Assembly (NCBI GenBank): GCA_013176395.1
Contig: JABMLP010000021.1
Span: 868,001 to 932,000, forward strand
Direction: 5' to 3'
DNA: 64,000 bases
Origin: Venturia oleaginea
Lineage: Eukaryota; Ascomycota; Dothideomycetes; Venturiales; Venturiaceae
Of the stretch, positions 35,204-47,176 are shown one piece after another; within the stretch, counting starts at the first letter, position 1; each line of letters begins with the position of its first letter. The notes beneath the pieces were generated by a model. The model had not been told where the DNA came from. It saw only the letters and a program-made list of their open reading frames with translations, and made no database searches. The translations under genes were made by a program, and so were the position numbers.

Positions 35204-36163
35204 ATGAACGTTCAAGGTAGAAGAATCAAAGTCAAACAGACGGTGCAATCGCTGAAATACTTGCGCCGTATCTCTGGACAACGGCAATTCCACAGCTCCT
35301 TTGGCTCTCCATCAGCATGGCTTCGTACTCTCACTATAGCCGTGGGGCTTGCTACCGTCGGCATGGTAGCTTCGGTGCGTCACTCACCATCTCGGCTGGA
35401 CGGCCCACATCTTCCACAATCTACGACTCTCGAGCCAAGCCCAGCCACACAAGAAACATGTTCAAAACTCATCTCTTGGGGGCTCCGAAACGAAGGAGAA
35501 AAAGAGGTGGCAGCTCTCGGAATGGCACATAAATGGCTTGGCGAGTTTCAAAGAAGGGAACGTCTCGGTCACGTCGCTAGCAAGCAAGAATTGCTCATTG
35601 CCCTAGCCTCTACTCGACTTGTACAGAAGTTCGAGCGTATGGCTGGTCCAAATACAGGCTCATCCTATCCGGAAGAGATGAAAGTTGCTGTCAAGCGAGA
35701 GAATGCATGTCTGGTTGACAGCACTCTTGGATATGGCCAGGACATCACTTCCTTGAGCTCAGCCGCCAGGACAGTCTTGGTCGGTATCCATCTCACACAG
35801 CTTACAAAAGGCCTATCCAAAGAATTTTTCGAGCTCACGCCAACTACTCGCGAGGAGAAATTTGATCGTCGGGAGTTTCTCGAGCTTCTTAGGAGATCAG
35901 AGTTCATGGCCCTTCCTCCTACGGAAAAAATCATCATCAGTTATGCCTTGGAGTACGCAGTCAAGGTAGATCATATACTTTCGAAGAACTCAGAAAGAAG
36001 GCATAAAATCGACACCGAGTTGTCCAAGGTGGGTGTCGGTGCCACGACTCAACATAGTCCTGACTTATGGAAGGCGGGCAGACTCGTGACCATTTGGCAC
36101 AGATCAGAGATACGAAGAGAGTGGTTGATGCACCAGAAAGATCAAGATTATAGATGGATATAA
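35204..36163 (+). CDS. Presequence-bearing single-pass membrane protein, unknown function
   Basis: Single exon, 319 residues. The basic N terminus lacks acidic residues (RRIKVKQTVQSLKYLRRISG) and ends in RQFHSSFG, which resembles a mitochondrial processing site. It is followed by a hydrophobic segment at ~45-62 (LRTLTIAVGLATVGMVASV), suggesting an inner-membrane protein. The rest is hydrophilic and helical (CSKLISWGLRNEGEKEVAAL, REFLELLRRSEFMALPPTEK). I recognise no domain; fungal-specific is my guess. Promoter sharing with the small gene upstream is not expected, as both are on the plus strand 120 bases apart. Confidence 0.65.
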   Translation: MNVQGRRIKVKQTVQSLKYLRRISGQRQFHSSFGSPSAWLRTLTIAVGLATVGMVASVRHSPSRLDGPHLPQSTTLEPSPATQETCSKLISWGLRNEGEKEVAALGMAHKWLGEFQRRERLGHVASKQELLIALASTRLVQKFERMAGPNTGSSYPEEMKVAVKRENACLVDSTLGYGQDITSLSSAARTVLVGIHLTQLTKGLSKEFFELTPTTREEKFDRREFLELLRRSEFMALPPTEKIIISYALEYAVKVDHILSKNSERRHKIDTELSKVGVGATTQHSPDLWKAGRLVTIWHRSEIRREWLMHQKDQDYRWI

Positions 36164-36324
36164 TTGGCGATTGCTCTGGACTTGTTGCCTCCACTTGTAA
36201 ACCACACATTTGCGCTCTTCATCACCACGGAAGCTGTATAACTAAAATGAAGAAAATCAGAAAATTTTCTTTTGAATTGAGGAGAATATATCTCATGAAC
36301 CTAATCCTCACCACCATCTCAACC

Positions 36325-37735
36325 TCATAGGCGTATGTCAAAAACTGCCCACCTCCCTCGCCATTCCCTTCGGCAACCTTCTCAACTCCCCTCCAACCTA
36401 CAAATCCTTTCCCGCATCCTCAAAAGAACCTCCTCTCTTCCCACTCCTTCCGCATCCTCTATCCCCACCGGAAACCATTCAATCCCACCAACCTCCAGCA
36501 TCTCAATCCGTGCCTGACATTCCCCTGCACCCTGTAATAGAGATGACTCTTTTGATGGCGTCGAACTCGTTACGCAGAGATCTCGGTAATTCATCTCTGT
36601 ACGGATGAAATCTTGATTGGAGTTTGTTCAGAATGATTTCAGAGCGGGACTGGCAATTGCGCTCCCTTCCATCTGTGAAATCTGTTCCGACATCCCATCG
36701 TTGTAAAAGTCTCTTGATTCAAGATCGATATCCATAAAGTTCCAGCAACATTCAAGATTTCCAAGGCCGAAAATTCATCAAGATCGATTCCAAGCTGCAC
36801 AGATGGTTAAGCAAAAGCTCCTCTCATGTGTCTCTAAAGAAGGGAAGAAAGATGAACTGAAATGCCGAAACAGCCGTGGCCCGCTCCCACTTCAAGGATC
36901 AAAATACATATACCCATCCTGATCACGCCCACCGATCATCCGGTCAATTCCTCGTTGAGTGCCCCACCACCAAACCTCCTCTACTTCGAATTCTCCCCTT
37001 GCCAGCCCCAAAAGAACATCCCTAGACTCCCTCGTCTCGGCCCACATCAAAAGCTCAACACCTTCCTCCTTATCTCAACCAGGCGCCTTTTCCTTTGCCG
37101 GCCAACTAATAATCACGATCTTTACATGTTCATCAACCCTCTTCATCGCCATGGTATACCGAAGTTCCCTTGTAGGGCCGAATCTACTCTCAGGAGTGCG
37201 TTCTTCCTACAAGAATGCCCCCATGAATTGATCCCAGATAGTTTCAAATTGTTCCCGGAGGTTTTCTAGAACGTGGAAGGTCTATTCGTGATACGTGTCT
37301 TGGAACATGTCGTTGACGTTATCGTAGATCCTAGCAAGGATGGCAAGAAGATTTTCTGACTAGGCGGTGGAGACGTTGAACTCTGGGAGGTTGCTCGTGA
37401 TGCCTTCGTATATGGCGTTATGCGATGCTGTAGTGTCGGCGGGCTCAGAGCTTGAACTTGATGAAATGGTCGTCATGATTGAAGAGTTCGAGCTGCTGTG
37501 TTTGATGGTAAATTTGATGCCGTTCTCATGCGCGGGGATGAAGAGCCATTTCTTGTGTAGGAGCAGTGAACGTTCGCGTCGCAGACTTGTCATCGCTCCC
37601 TTTCCGGCGGTAACAACATACCATACCAGGAGTAGGATAGATAATTGAGTAGACTGGCATTTGCCACATTCACACAAAGCAAACAATAGTGTCACGTCGA
37701 TTTCATTGCTCTGCCTTATCTCGTTTGAGTAGAAT
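36325..37735 (-). pseudogene. Decayed gene with multiple in-frame stops
   Basis: One minus-strand frame stays protein-like for ~1.3 kb but is cut by TAG and TGA codons. It begins around 37735 (NEIDVTLLFALCECGKCQ) and passes LLHKKWLFIPAHENGIKF and LPEFNVSTA. Later pieces include SENLLAILARIYDNVNDMFQ, TFHVLENLREQFETIWDQFM, TPESRFGPTRELRYTMAMKR and DKEEGVELLMWAETRESRDV. Stops after NVSTA, TYHE and AFL are TAG, as CAG->TAG would give. Others are TGA. It lies next to, and in the same direction as, the interrupted F-box frame at 37865-38554, and both may be parts of one dead gene. No named family recognised. Confidence 0.65.
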
Positions 37736-37864
37736 AGTTCCGGGAAAGATTGTCAGGTGTACCACCCTAAGTTACCTGATTACAGCCAGTCCATCAATTC
37801 GTGTCCGCCAAAAAGTAGACAACTAACTTACACACGGCACACCCTCAGATCATGATCGATATAG

Positions 37865-38554
37865 CTAAATTTCTGCAAACCTGGAAGAATAATTTTGCTT
37901 AAAATTTAGCAACATCGATATCAATTCGGGAGTGTTGTATTGAAGTAAGCTGATTCTTGGACACGAATTAAAGAAGGGACTATGCTCGCAATCGATAAGT
38001 TTAACGCATAATTCCTGCTCATATTCTCGTCCAAGGCAGCTATCATTATAATCCGGAAGTGCTTGGGACCGCCGCTCATCGCACTCGATTGCCGCTTCAT
38101 TACTCCTCAATGCCAACTCACAGTCGCACTAGTTGAGATCTTCGTCCAACCAAGCCCTCATTATCCCTACCAGCTCGTCCGCGTTCCTTCGATCTATAGG
38201 CGGTACTGATGGTGGATTCCTGTTCGACAGAGTGTGGTAGTGGGCGAAAACCCAGCGTAGCAAATCGCGTCGAGGAATGTTCCTCGCTATGTTGTCAATC
38301 ATCTCATTTGGAAGGATTTGAAGGGGGTCTTGATGTCCTGGCGAGGGCTCGTTCCGCATTGATCGTAGACGTGAGCTTGTGACCGCTGGAAAATAGTCTG
38401 GGTACGTCCAGCGCAACTGTGAATAGAACGCCAATGAAAACCTGATATATTCCCATAGAGCCATGTTCTCCAGGATCTCAAGTTGCAATTCGCGAGGAAA
38501 GGTGAAGAAATTCGAATTGCTTGGGGGAGTGTCAGACTTCTTGAACAGAGACAT
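37865..38554 (-). pseudogene. F-box-like protein with one internal TAG
   Basis: From the ATG at 38554 the frame gives 141 residues to TAG at 38129-38131, then continues in the same frame for 88 more codons to 37865. The first part has two F-box-like stretches: FTFPRELQLEILENMALW and, better, LQILPNEMIDNIARNIPRRD followed by LLRWVFAHYHTLSNR. The second part (LALRSNEAAIECDERRSQAL, QELCVKLIDCEHSPFFNSCP) is clearly protein-like. The TAG is most simply a CAG->TAG mutation. F-box proteins link substrates to SCF ubiquitin ligases. Programmed readthrough is a less likely alternative. Confidence 0.6.
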
Positions 38555-38669
38555 TCTCTCTAAAGGTCCCCTTCAATCAAGAACAACACAAATCCAATTG
38601 TAGGCCGTGTTCTAAATGACTGAGCTGTGCTTGGTGGTACGCTGATAGTTCCGGCCTCCAACGATTCCC

Positions 38670-39533
38670 TCAGTCAGCGTGACTTTTCAGTGTGTTCTCG
38701 CTGGGTAGGTTGCTCAGCCCGGACCAGATTGCGCCTGAGAGTATCCAGCTGCCCAATGCGACCAAGGAGACAAAAACTATAGTAGGAAGGAGGGAGCGAG
38801 GAAGGATGTTGAGAATGTACGGATCAAGAACTAGGGAGGCACAGGAATTAGCAGGACCATGCATTCGAATCAAACAAGCGACTCACTTATATCAGCGCCC
38901 ACTAGAGGTGGATTGCGCATCAGGTCTTGATTCTTCGCGTAGAAATCGGCAGCCGAATCGACTCGCAAAAAGAGCACCGAAGTTCGTTCGCTGGATGTGG
39001 AGGGGTCGATCGGAAGACGTGGCTGGCAAGACGCGGTATTTCGATTCTCGGCGTAGCGGGCAAGGCTTTGAATGAGGTCGGGAGTCTCAAATGTCCGGGC
39101 CAGAGGGAAAGTATCCAACCAGAACTCAGTGGGTTGCTAAAAGTAGTAGTGAGCATATAAAGCACCGACGCTGTGGTTGTAGAGACAACATTGATATTCC
39201 TTGCAGAGAAAAACTCTAGATATATACAGAGAAGATCACACTCACAGTAGCCACCCAGCAGACACGGAGTTCGTAACGTTGTCCCGGCTGCAATCGATCC
39301 AACAGGTACCAGGACTGGATACCTCGAGGTGCTTCTTTGGTTGGAAAGGCCACGGGCAGTTGCACATGCAGTGAAGACTGGTTGAAAGACAAGACGTCGA
39401 GACAAAGGTCATCTAGACCTGGATGAACATTGGGAATTTGGATAGAGCTGGGAGCTACAAATATCGTCTTCTCAGTGTTTGCTTGAACTTGTATGGTAGA
39501 GACAAGTTGAAGTAGCAGCAGAGACAGGCGCAT
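38670..39533 (-). CDS. PGA1: GPI-mannosyltransferase II cofactor Pga1
   Basis: Exons (minus) 39533..39246, 39136..38887 and 38830..38670 give 232 residues. An N-terminal signal peptide (MRLSLLLLQLVSTIQVQA) leads into NTEKTIFVAPSSIQIPNVHP and LDDLCLDVLS. ESWYLL-like GIQSWYLLDRLQPGQRYELR and VCWVATQPTEFWLDTF follow. A single C-terminal membrane span (LLPTIVFVSLVALGSWILSG) completes the protein. This architecture and motif order are those of the Pga1 family, an ER protein that partners Gpi18 in adding the second mannose to GPI anchors. It is divergent from the alpha-tubulin gene with ~350 bases between starts. Confidence 0.8.
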
Positions 39534-39883
39534 GATTGACGGGTACGGGATCCAGATGCGCAAGCACAATCATGGCTGATAGAAAGTGACTTGAACCGTC
39601 CCAATTGAATCTCAGCAGCAATTCTGCTGTGTTGATTGGTTTGTTGTTGTTGTTGTCTTGACCTCGATCGAGTTGCAGGTGTTGATCTTTGTGATTACTC
39701 AGACTCAAAAACACAGCACGGGACAGGCACGCTAAAGAATCCCTGCAGGCCAAAAACAAACATCCCCTCTCGTCTCCTAATAGACATACACTCTACAATC
39801 TTCCTCAGTCTCTCTTCCGACTGCAACCATCCTCGACACTACCCACATTTCTCATCACCGCTACACACGAACAACCATCCAAG
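39534..39883. promoter_or_regulatory. Divergent PGA1/alpha-tubulin promoter region
   Basis: 350 bases between two divergent start codons. It contains a (GTT)n run near 39640 and a C/T-rich stretch before the tubulin ATG. No TATA box stands out. Confidence 0.5.
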
Positions 39884-41693
39884 ATGCGTGAAGTCGTCTC
39901 TCTCAACGGTAAGCTGCTCACACCATAGGACGCGCTTTGACCGCTACAAGGTGGCATGTCCTCAATTCATTTGCAAACACTGACAATGTACGCATGTAGT
40001 CGGTCAAGCCGGTTGCCAAATTGCAAACTCATGCTGGGAGGTGAGTGGCACTCGTCCGTCTCTGCTGTGAAGCAGACCATCGGACTTCCAACGTCAATGA
40101 GTTGGGAGCCTGTAGGGACACACCGCTAATTGGGACACTACAGCTCTACTGCCTCGAGCACGGCATCCAGGTAAGACTCTCCAATCGATATGAACTCGTG
40201 CCCTATCAATGCTAATATCGAATCTAGCCCGATGGATACCTCACTGAGGAGCGCAAAGCTGCCGAGGATGACCATGGATTCAGCACTTTCTTCTCCGAGA
40301 CTGGTGAGGACCATGAATAACAAGTCAACAAAACTTTACTAACACACATCAGGCCAGGGAAAATACGTTCCCCGAACCATTTACTGCGATTTGGAGCCCA
40401 ATGTCGTAGATGAGGTCCGCACCGGAACGTACCGCGGTCTTTTCCACCCAGAACAGATGATTACCGGAAAGGAGGACGCGTCAAACAACTACGCCCGTGG
40501 TCACTACACTGTCGGAAAGGAACTCATTGATCAGGTCTTGGACAAAGTTCGACGTGTGGCCGACAACTGCTCCGGTCTTCAAGGTTTCTTGGTCTTCCAC
40601 TCGTTCGGTGGTGGAACTGGTTCTGGTTTCGGTGCCTTGTTGATGGAGCGTCTGTCCGTTGACTACGGAAAGAAGTGCAAGCTCGAGTTTTGTGTTTATC
40701 CCGCTCCTCAAGTCGCCACTTCGGTTGTTGAGCCCTACAACTCCATTCTCACCACGCACACAACTCTCGAGCACTCCGACTGCTCCTTCATGGTCGATAA
40801 CGAGGCCATCTACGACATTTGCCGACGCAACTTGGGAATTGAGCGACCAAACTACGAGAACTTGAACCGTCTCATCGCACAGGGTTCGTACCTTTGATGC
40901 TTCCTCAATTTATAAATATCACTAACAACCACTAAGTCGTTTCATCCATCACCGCATCCCTTCGATTCGACGGTTCCTTAAACGTTGACTTGAACGAGTT
41001 CCAGACCAACTTGGTTCCATACCCGCGTATCCATTTCCCCCTTGTCGCCTACGCCCCAGTCGTCTCTGCTGCAAAGGCTGCCCACGAGGCCAACTCCGTC
41101 ATGGAAATCTCCATGTCCTGCTTCGAGCCAAACAACCAGATGGTGAAGTGCGATCCTCGCAACGGAAAATACATGGCCACTTGCTTGTTGTACCGTGGTG
41201 ATGTTGTCCCCAAGGACGTTCACGCTGCTGTTGCCACTCTTAAGACCAAGCGTACCATCCAATTCGTTGACTGGTGCCCAACTGGTTTCAAGATCGGTAT
41301 CTGCTTCCAGCCACCTCAGATGGTCCCCAACGGTGATCTCGCCAAGGTCAACCGCGCTGTGTAAGTCTTCAAGTCTTGAAATTAAACTCATGCTAACAAT
41401 CTCGCCAGGTGTATGTTGTCTAACACCACAGCTATCGCCGAGGCCTGGTCCGCTCTTTCCCACAAGTTTGATCTGATGTACTCCAAGCGTGCTTTCGTCC
41501 ATTGGTATGTTGGTGAGGGTATGGAGGAAGGCGAGTTCTCCGAGGCTCGTGAAGATTTGGCTGCTCTTGAGCGCGTAAGTTTCTCCGTCACTCTCAATGC
41601 AAAAGTCAGGATGCTAACCAATATTCACAGGATTACGAAGAGGTTGCTGCCGACTCTCTCGAGGGTGACGAGGGTGCTGAGGCCGAGTACTAG
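39884..41693 (+). CDS. TUB1: Alpha-tubulin
   Basis: Eight exons: 39884..39908, 40000..40040, 40144..40170, 40228..40303, 40353..40883, 40937..41360, 41409..41574 and 41631..41693, 450 residues. The product starts [18 protein letters not shown]. It carries the GTP-binding tubulin signature GGGTGSGFG, the alpha-specific loop Glu region ([17 protein letters not shown]) that hydrolyses beta-tubulin GTP, and an acidic C-terminal tail ending EGAEAEY with a terminal Tyr. The early cluster of small exons is typical of filamentous ascomycete tubulin genes. It forms the alpha/beta heterodimer of microtubules. No anomaly was seen. Confidence 0.98.
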
Positions 41694-42517
41694 ATGTCTA
41701 TTTGTTTGATCTTCAATGATCGGTAGGGAGTATTCTATGGTTGCATTAGTGCTTGGACAGCACGTTGCGTGCAAAGATAGTCTTTGAGATTGTGAAAGCC
41801 TTATGCATTGGGCGCTTTGGCCGCCTTTTTTGTACCTATCCTATCATCAGTGTTGGTAGAGTCTTGAAAGCGAGCGAGCGGTGATTGTTTGTTAGTTTAA
41901 TTGATCGATTGGGCCTTTTCCTCCCGCTTCAGGCGGTGTAAAATGATCAATTTCCATGCCGCACAAAAAACCATTTATTTACCGATAGATGCTCGCTGTT
42001 TATGTTTTTCCAGACGCATGTATATCTGTTGACTTTAGATGGATAGCGAAGAATTCCTGGCAGTTACTCGCTCTCAAGGTGATTTCCATGTGAAGAGATG
42101 AAATCATTCAAGGGCAACACATATTGATAATCGATCTGAGCATTGCTACGAACGGCCTCACGGGAGGGGAGAGTGAAAGTGACAATACCCCTATTAGATT
42201 TGATTATATATAGCCCTAAGGATTACGAGTAAATATTGGGCTCTGCCACTTTGAGTTCGCGAAGGCCCAAGAAGATGACGAAGTTGCTTCAGCCACACAA
42301 AGACAGCGGCCCAGGAGCGCCTAGTGGACAGCTACAACAGGGTCTATGGTTGCAATGATTTGACTGGGCTGTGCAGAAAGAGAGGCACTTGGGAGGCGTT
42401 AAAGACTGATCCTGATCGTCGCGATTCAACTTTTATCTTTCCTTCTCATCTTCTCATTGTCACCTCCTCCCCGCGACTCCACCGATCCCACCAAAGAAAA
42501 CCACAGTCGCGAGAGTA
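41694..42517. other. Intergenic region
   Basis: 3' flank of alpha-tubulin and upstream region of the WW gene. No gene was seen. Confidence 0.5.
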
Positions 42518-44020
42518 ATGAACGGACGAGCGAGCCCCGACAGTGGTCCCGACAATTCTGAGGTACCCCTTCTACCTGCGGGTTGGATCGCACAGTGGGA
42601 TTCAAGGTAAGCCAGGACACATTTACTACACGCCGCACACAAACGGAAGTATCCTGCTGTTCCAAGACCATTTGCCGAGTATTTGAGCAGAGCTGCAACC
42701 GTCTTTTTCCTGCCTTCTTCAACAACTTCGAGAATCAACAAAGCCCAATTCTCGAGCGCTTCAACTGACTTCTCTCTGCGCAACAGTCTAAGAAAGTACT
42801 ACTTTGTCCAAATATCCACAGGCAAATCGACCTGGGATAAACCAACAGAGGCAGCACCTGGAGCACCCACACTTTCGAACACTGCTACACCTGCACAAAC
42901 TACCAACCCCTACCACACGCCCAACGAACAAGCCATGAGTGAACAAGGAAATGAGGGAACTCGAGGAATGGGAGACAACCAGCATGGCGAGAGCACTGAT
43001 AGAGCTGGTGGTCTTGGTGTAAGCAGTGTCCTCTCTTGCTATGGACAGTGAGAACTCATGTACTGACGCTCCCAGGGAATGGCCATGAACGCTATCCTTG
43101 GCGGCAACAAGAAGCAGTCCAACAACAGCGGCTCGGGTGGTTTAGTCGGACAACTGGCCGGCCAATTCCTTGGAGGTGGAAAGCAGTCACATGGGTCTTC
43201 TGGACAGAGCTCTGGTAGTGCCGGTGGTTTCGTAGGCCAGCTCGCATCGGGTCTCATGGGTGGAGGAAGCAAGCCTCACAACCAGCAAGGACAAGGACAA
43301 CAGAGCTCTCAGCCGCACTCATCTGGCGGTCTCGGTGGTATGCTCGGAGGCATCCTTGGTGGAGGTTCCCACGGTTCTTCGCAGAACAACAACTATGGAT
43401 ACACTTCTACTGGTCAGAGCGGAACATACAGCGGCACGGAACCACCTTCGAGCTACACGCCGTCTGGACAGCATCAATCGTCTTCGCAATACCAGACTCC
43501 CTCGCAGCACCAAGGTGGCGGAGGAGGATATGGAGGTCAACCACATCAGAGCTCGTACAGTCCTCAGCCACAATATGGCCAGACCTCACAGCAACATAGC
43601 ACTCCACAATATGGCACAGCTCCAGCTCAGGGAGGATATGGACACACTGGGCCTCCACATGACCAATACAGCCAACATGGCTCCCAGCCCGGATCAAACT
43701 ATTCATCTCCACCTCCGCAGCAGTATGGCCAACACCAGCAAGGACATCAATCAGGTCCTTCAGGCGGTTACGGTCAACAGACTCCTGGACAATATCCACC
43801 AGTGCCTGGCCAGGGCCAGTACGGACAACCACAATCTGGTGGCCAGTACGGACAGCCACAGCACGGCGGAGGTCAGTATGGCCAGCCGCCTCAGGGAGGA
43901 CAATACGGTGGCCAGCATGGCGGCCAACAGCACCAGCAGTCATACGGAGGTGGATACCCAGGGCAGTCGCAGGGCAACCAGCACAACCAAGGCCAGGGAC
44001 CTCCTGCACCTAGATGGTAG
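42518..44020 (+). CDS. WW-domain protein with Q/G-rich prion-like tail
   Basis: Exons 42518..42606, 42787..43018 and 43076..44020 give 421 residues. A single WW domain at ~20-53 is rebuilt across intron 1: LPAGWIAQWDSSLRKYYFVQ then STGKSTWDKP, with both signature Trp and the Tyr-Tyr pair. The middle has GGLVGQLAGQFLGGGKQ and GGFVGQLASGLMGGG, repeated Gly-rich segments. From ~160 on the protein is dominated by Gln, Gly, Tyr, Ser and Pro (QYGQPQSGGQYGQPQHGG). WW domains bind proline-rich ligands. The tail has prion-like composition, suggesting condensate behaviour, which is inference. Similar WW proteins are widespread in ascomycetes with unclear function. Confidence 0.85.
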
Positions 44021-44759
44021 ATGTGTAGACAAAATTGGCTATGGTAGATTGGGTGGGTAGTGTGTATGCATGGCAGGGGCGTTGAAATGATTTGATGCGG
44101 CTAGATGAAGCACGAAGACTGGAATTGTTCAAGGGCGATACGACATGAATTTATGCCATTGAATCTATCCGACATTTGGTTGTATATGGTTTGTGGACGA
44201 GTTGTAGATACCAGATGTCGTAGATGGGCAAGGGGGTATAATTTGCGAGAGGCACAAAGTGATGATTTCACACACATACACACACCCACCTTTCTATATA
44301 TTCTATTGCTTTCCATTGACCACACCAGAGAGATGAGATGAGTTCAATCATGGAAGGAGGGCGAGTGATACGTATGTTGCAAAGACAAAAGATGAGGACG
44401 AGGATGTTATATCCCCAGGCTTGCTTGTGATCCTTCAGCCTTGCCAATTTCAAGATGGATGATTTGGTGGACTGGAGGTTAATTTTCAGACAATGCTTCA
44501 GAGATTCTCCCTTCTCTCGGAAGCCATGTAACGGCCGATTTTGACCTCATTGCCTTTTCTAGACAGAGTCTTTTGAGGGAGAGTGCTTCCATCGTTTCTC
44601 CACAGTGCAGCCTCACAGGTCGCTCGACGCTAGCCGTGGCTGCAAGGACCCGCTTTTAGATCGATATCGGTCGTCACTTAGCAAAAAGAGGCGGCGCATC
44701 ACAAACCAAACATCTTTCCACCAATTGCTCAATCTCACCAGAACAATTCACCTTTGAAC
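44021..44759. other. Intergenic region
   Basis: 3' flank of the WW gene, with an (AC)n tract near 44268-44290, and the upstream region of the next gene. No gene seen. Confidence 0.5.
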
Positions 44760-47176
44760 ATGGCTCCCCAAGTGCGCTCCCGAAACACGAAGCGCCCTTC
44801 CTACCGTGAGGACGACTCGGAAGACGAAGAGCCAGAAGAGCTGCTCTCAGAGGACAGCTTCGAAGCAGACGAATCCGACGATGCTGCTCCCCATCACAAA
44901 CGCCAGAAGACCAATTCTCAAGCTTCCAGTGCAAGAGGACGCAGTGCGCCATCAAGGCCTCCCGTACGAACACGTCGTCGGCCACAAATGAGTTACGCAG
45001 AGGATGTGAGCGCAGACGAATCCGGCCATGGCGATGACGACTTCGACGACCATGTGATGGAGGTTGAGGATGCTGCTGAGCCCTTCCGCTCTCCAAAGGC
45101 AAAGAAATCTAGGCTAGTCAAATGTGAGACTAAGAAGAAAGCTGTGCGATCGCCGCGCAAGGCACCACCACGACGTGAAAGACGGCGAGACAGGTCGTCT
45201 TCATTACCAGCTCCTCTTCCTACGAGATCGAGACGTGCGTCTAGGTATAAATCCAATACATACAGTGCCCAATTGCTTACTGTGAACTAGCGGCCGCTAC
45301 TCGTTTGGTCAAAGAAGTCATTTCCTTCGTCTCTGACAACCGCATACCAGCCTGGACCACCCTCCCTTACGAGATACTTCAAACCGTCTTCTTATATGCC
45401 TCCTTTCCTCTTTTTGACGATCAAAATGGACCTACCCCTGCTATCTCCTGGCTCCTCAAGGCTGCTCACACCCACAAGGCCTTCTTCGAACCAGCCATGG
45501 CTGCGCTCTACAAATGCCCTCCACTGGTCACCCTGTCGAAGCCGCACGACATCCAAGCGTTGCTTTCGCAAGACCCCTGGAGTCATACTATAAATTACAA
45601 TGTTAAGGTCAAAAGACTGGAGCTGGAACATCGCATCCTGACATACTCCGCCGGCAAGGATTATGGAGCCTTCGATTTAGGCACCCTGATCAAACATCTA
45701 CCACAACTGACTGAGATTGACATCTGGAATATATATGACACACCCAGTGTACGCCGCGTCGGCTACGCCAAGAAACCATGGGCATATCCTGAGAGCATGT
45801 TTGATGCTTTGGTTGAGGGAGGTCAGAAATTGAAAGGATTCCACTGGAACGCCACGTTCCTGCCAAAAATGGGGGATGATCCAGCAGGCTTATTCCAATG
45901 GATGCACGAGAAAAATCTACTCAAACCCTTCCAATCCCTCAAGTCTCTGGCCCTCACAAACTTCTTTGGCGATATTGGTGACAGGCTAGATCTGGAAGAT
46001 CGCATTACACAATCAAAACCTTTGACAGCGACACAGGTGGACAAAGAAGCGCTACGGGAAGAGAAGAGACAGGTTGTGAAGAGGCAGGATGAAGCGTTGG
46101 CGAAAGCCATCTGCGCTCTCCCTGAACTCAAAACCCTCGACCTGCACATGTGTAGCGTTGTTGACTCTGAATGGTTGCACTTGCTCCCGAAGACGTTGAC
46201 TAATTTGGGCTTCACATCGTGCGACCGCTTAACCTCTGATGGCTTACAAGCCTTTCTTTCCTCTCACGGTTCGAATCTCAAAGAACTTGTTTTGAACCAT
46301 AATTCAGCACTCAGCATGTCTTTCCTTACGACCTTGAAGCAAACATGTCCACACTTGGAAAACTTCGAGATGGATTTGACGTATCATAGCAAATTCGCCT
46401 CGACCAACTCCGCCGAACCAGAATATGAGAATCTCCTTCTGCCAGACGAAGTTCCGACTTGGCCGAAGACTCTTCGGTCGGTCAATATGCAGCATCTTCG
46501 CCAATGGAGTTCTTCGAGCGCTGAGACATTTCTCAAGTCTTTGATCGATTCTGCTGAAGAGTTGACGGATCTCCGTTACCTTGGTCTGTCCATCTCTCTC
46601 AGCATCTCCTGGCGTGAGCGAGCCCGCATTCGAGATCAATGGGAGGACAAGCTCAAGCGCGTCTTCCTTCGCACGTGCGTGCCTCCTAATGGTCATTGGA
46701 TGTCTCTCCGCGGCTTTCGGGAATGGAAGATGAGACAGGGTGCTAAAGTTATGGCCTGTGTTGAAATTTCATCAACCTCTACTTCCAGCTTAACAGAGCC
46801 CAAAAAAAACGAAAAGCCCGCGCCTCTCGAACCAGAAGAGCCAAAGAAACCAGCAATTGGCAAGAGAAAATTGAGACCGCGTAAGTCAACTTCTGACGAG
46901 GAGTCATCCGCCCAACCCGATCTCAACACGAGTTTAAGAGACATGATGATGGAGGCCTTGGAAGCGCATGTACAGGGGATGTGCGATGTTGTCGATATCC
47001 GCATTGATAATCTGAGACCGACGGAGAATCAAATGCATGAGTCTGATTTTTTGGATTCGGAACCGAGTGGAGATGAGGATTGGGATGAGAGAAGGGGGGA
47101 TCCTGGGGAGGATGAGTTGTTTGGGGTTAAGAGTCGGAGGAAGAAGGGGAGGTCGAGGAGTGGGTATGCTTGGTGA
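44760..47176 (+). CDS. F-box/LRR-like protein with disordered charged termini
   Basis: Exons 44760..45234 and 45291..47176 give 786 residues. Residues 1-158 are acidic and basic low complexity (EDDSEDEEPEELLSEDSFEA, KKAVRSPRKAPPRRERRRDR). An F-box-like segment follows at ~175-240 (IPAWTTLPYEILQTVFLYAS, WLLKAAHTHKAFFEPAMAAL). Leucine-rich repeats come next: LPQLTEIDIWNIYD, LPELKTLDLHMCSVV, LPKTLTNLGFTSCDRL, NLKELVLNHNSAL and CPHLENFEMDL. The C-terminal part is again charged and ends GRSRSGYAW. It is probably a substrate receptor of an SCF ubiquitin ligase, with the LRRs as ligand surface. The long charged N terminus suggests nuclear location. Confidence 0.85.

Noticed and set aside
36862..37269. 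Plus-strand 135-codon frame
   Set aside because: It is the antisense shadow of the decayed minus-strand gene, whose frame is far more protein-like.
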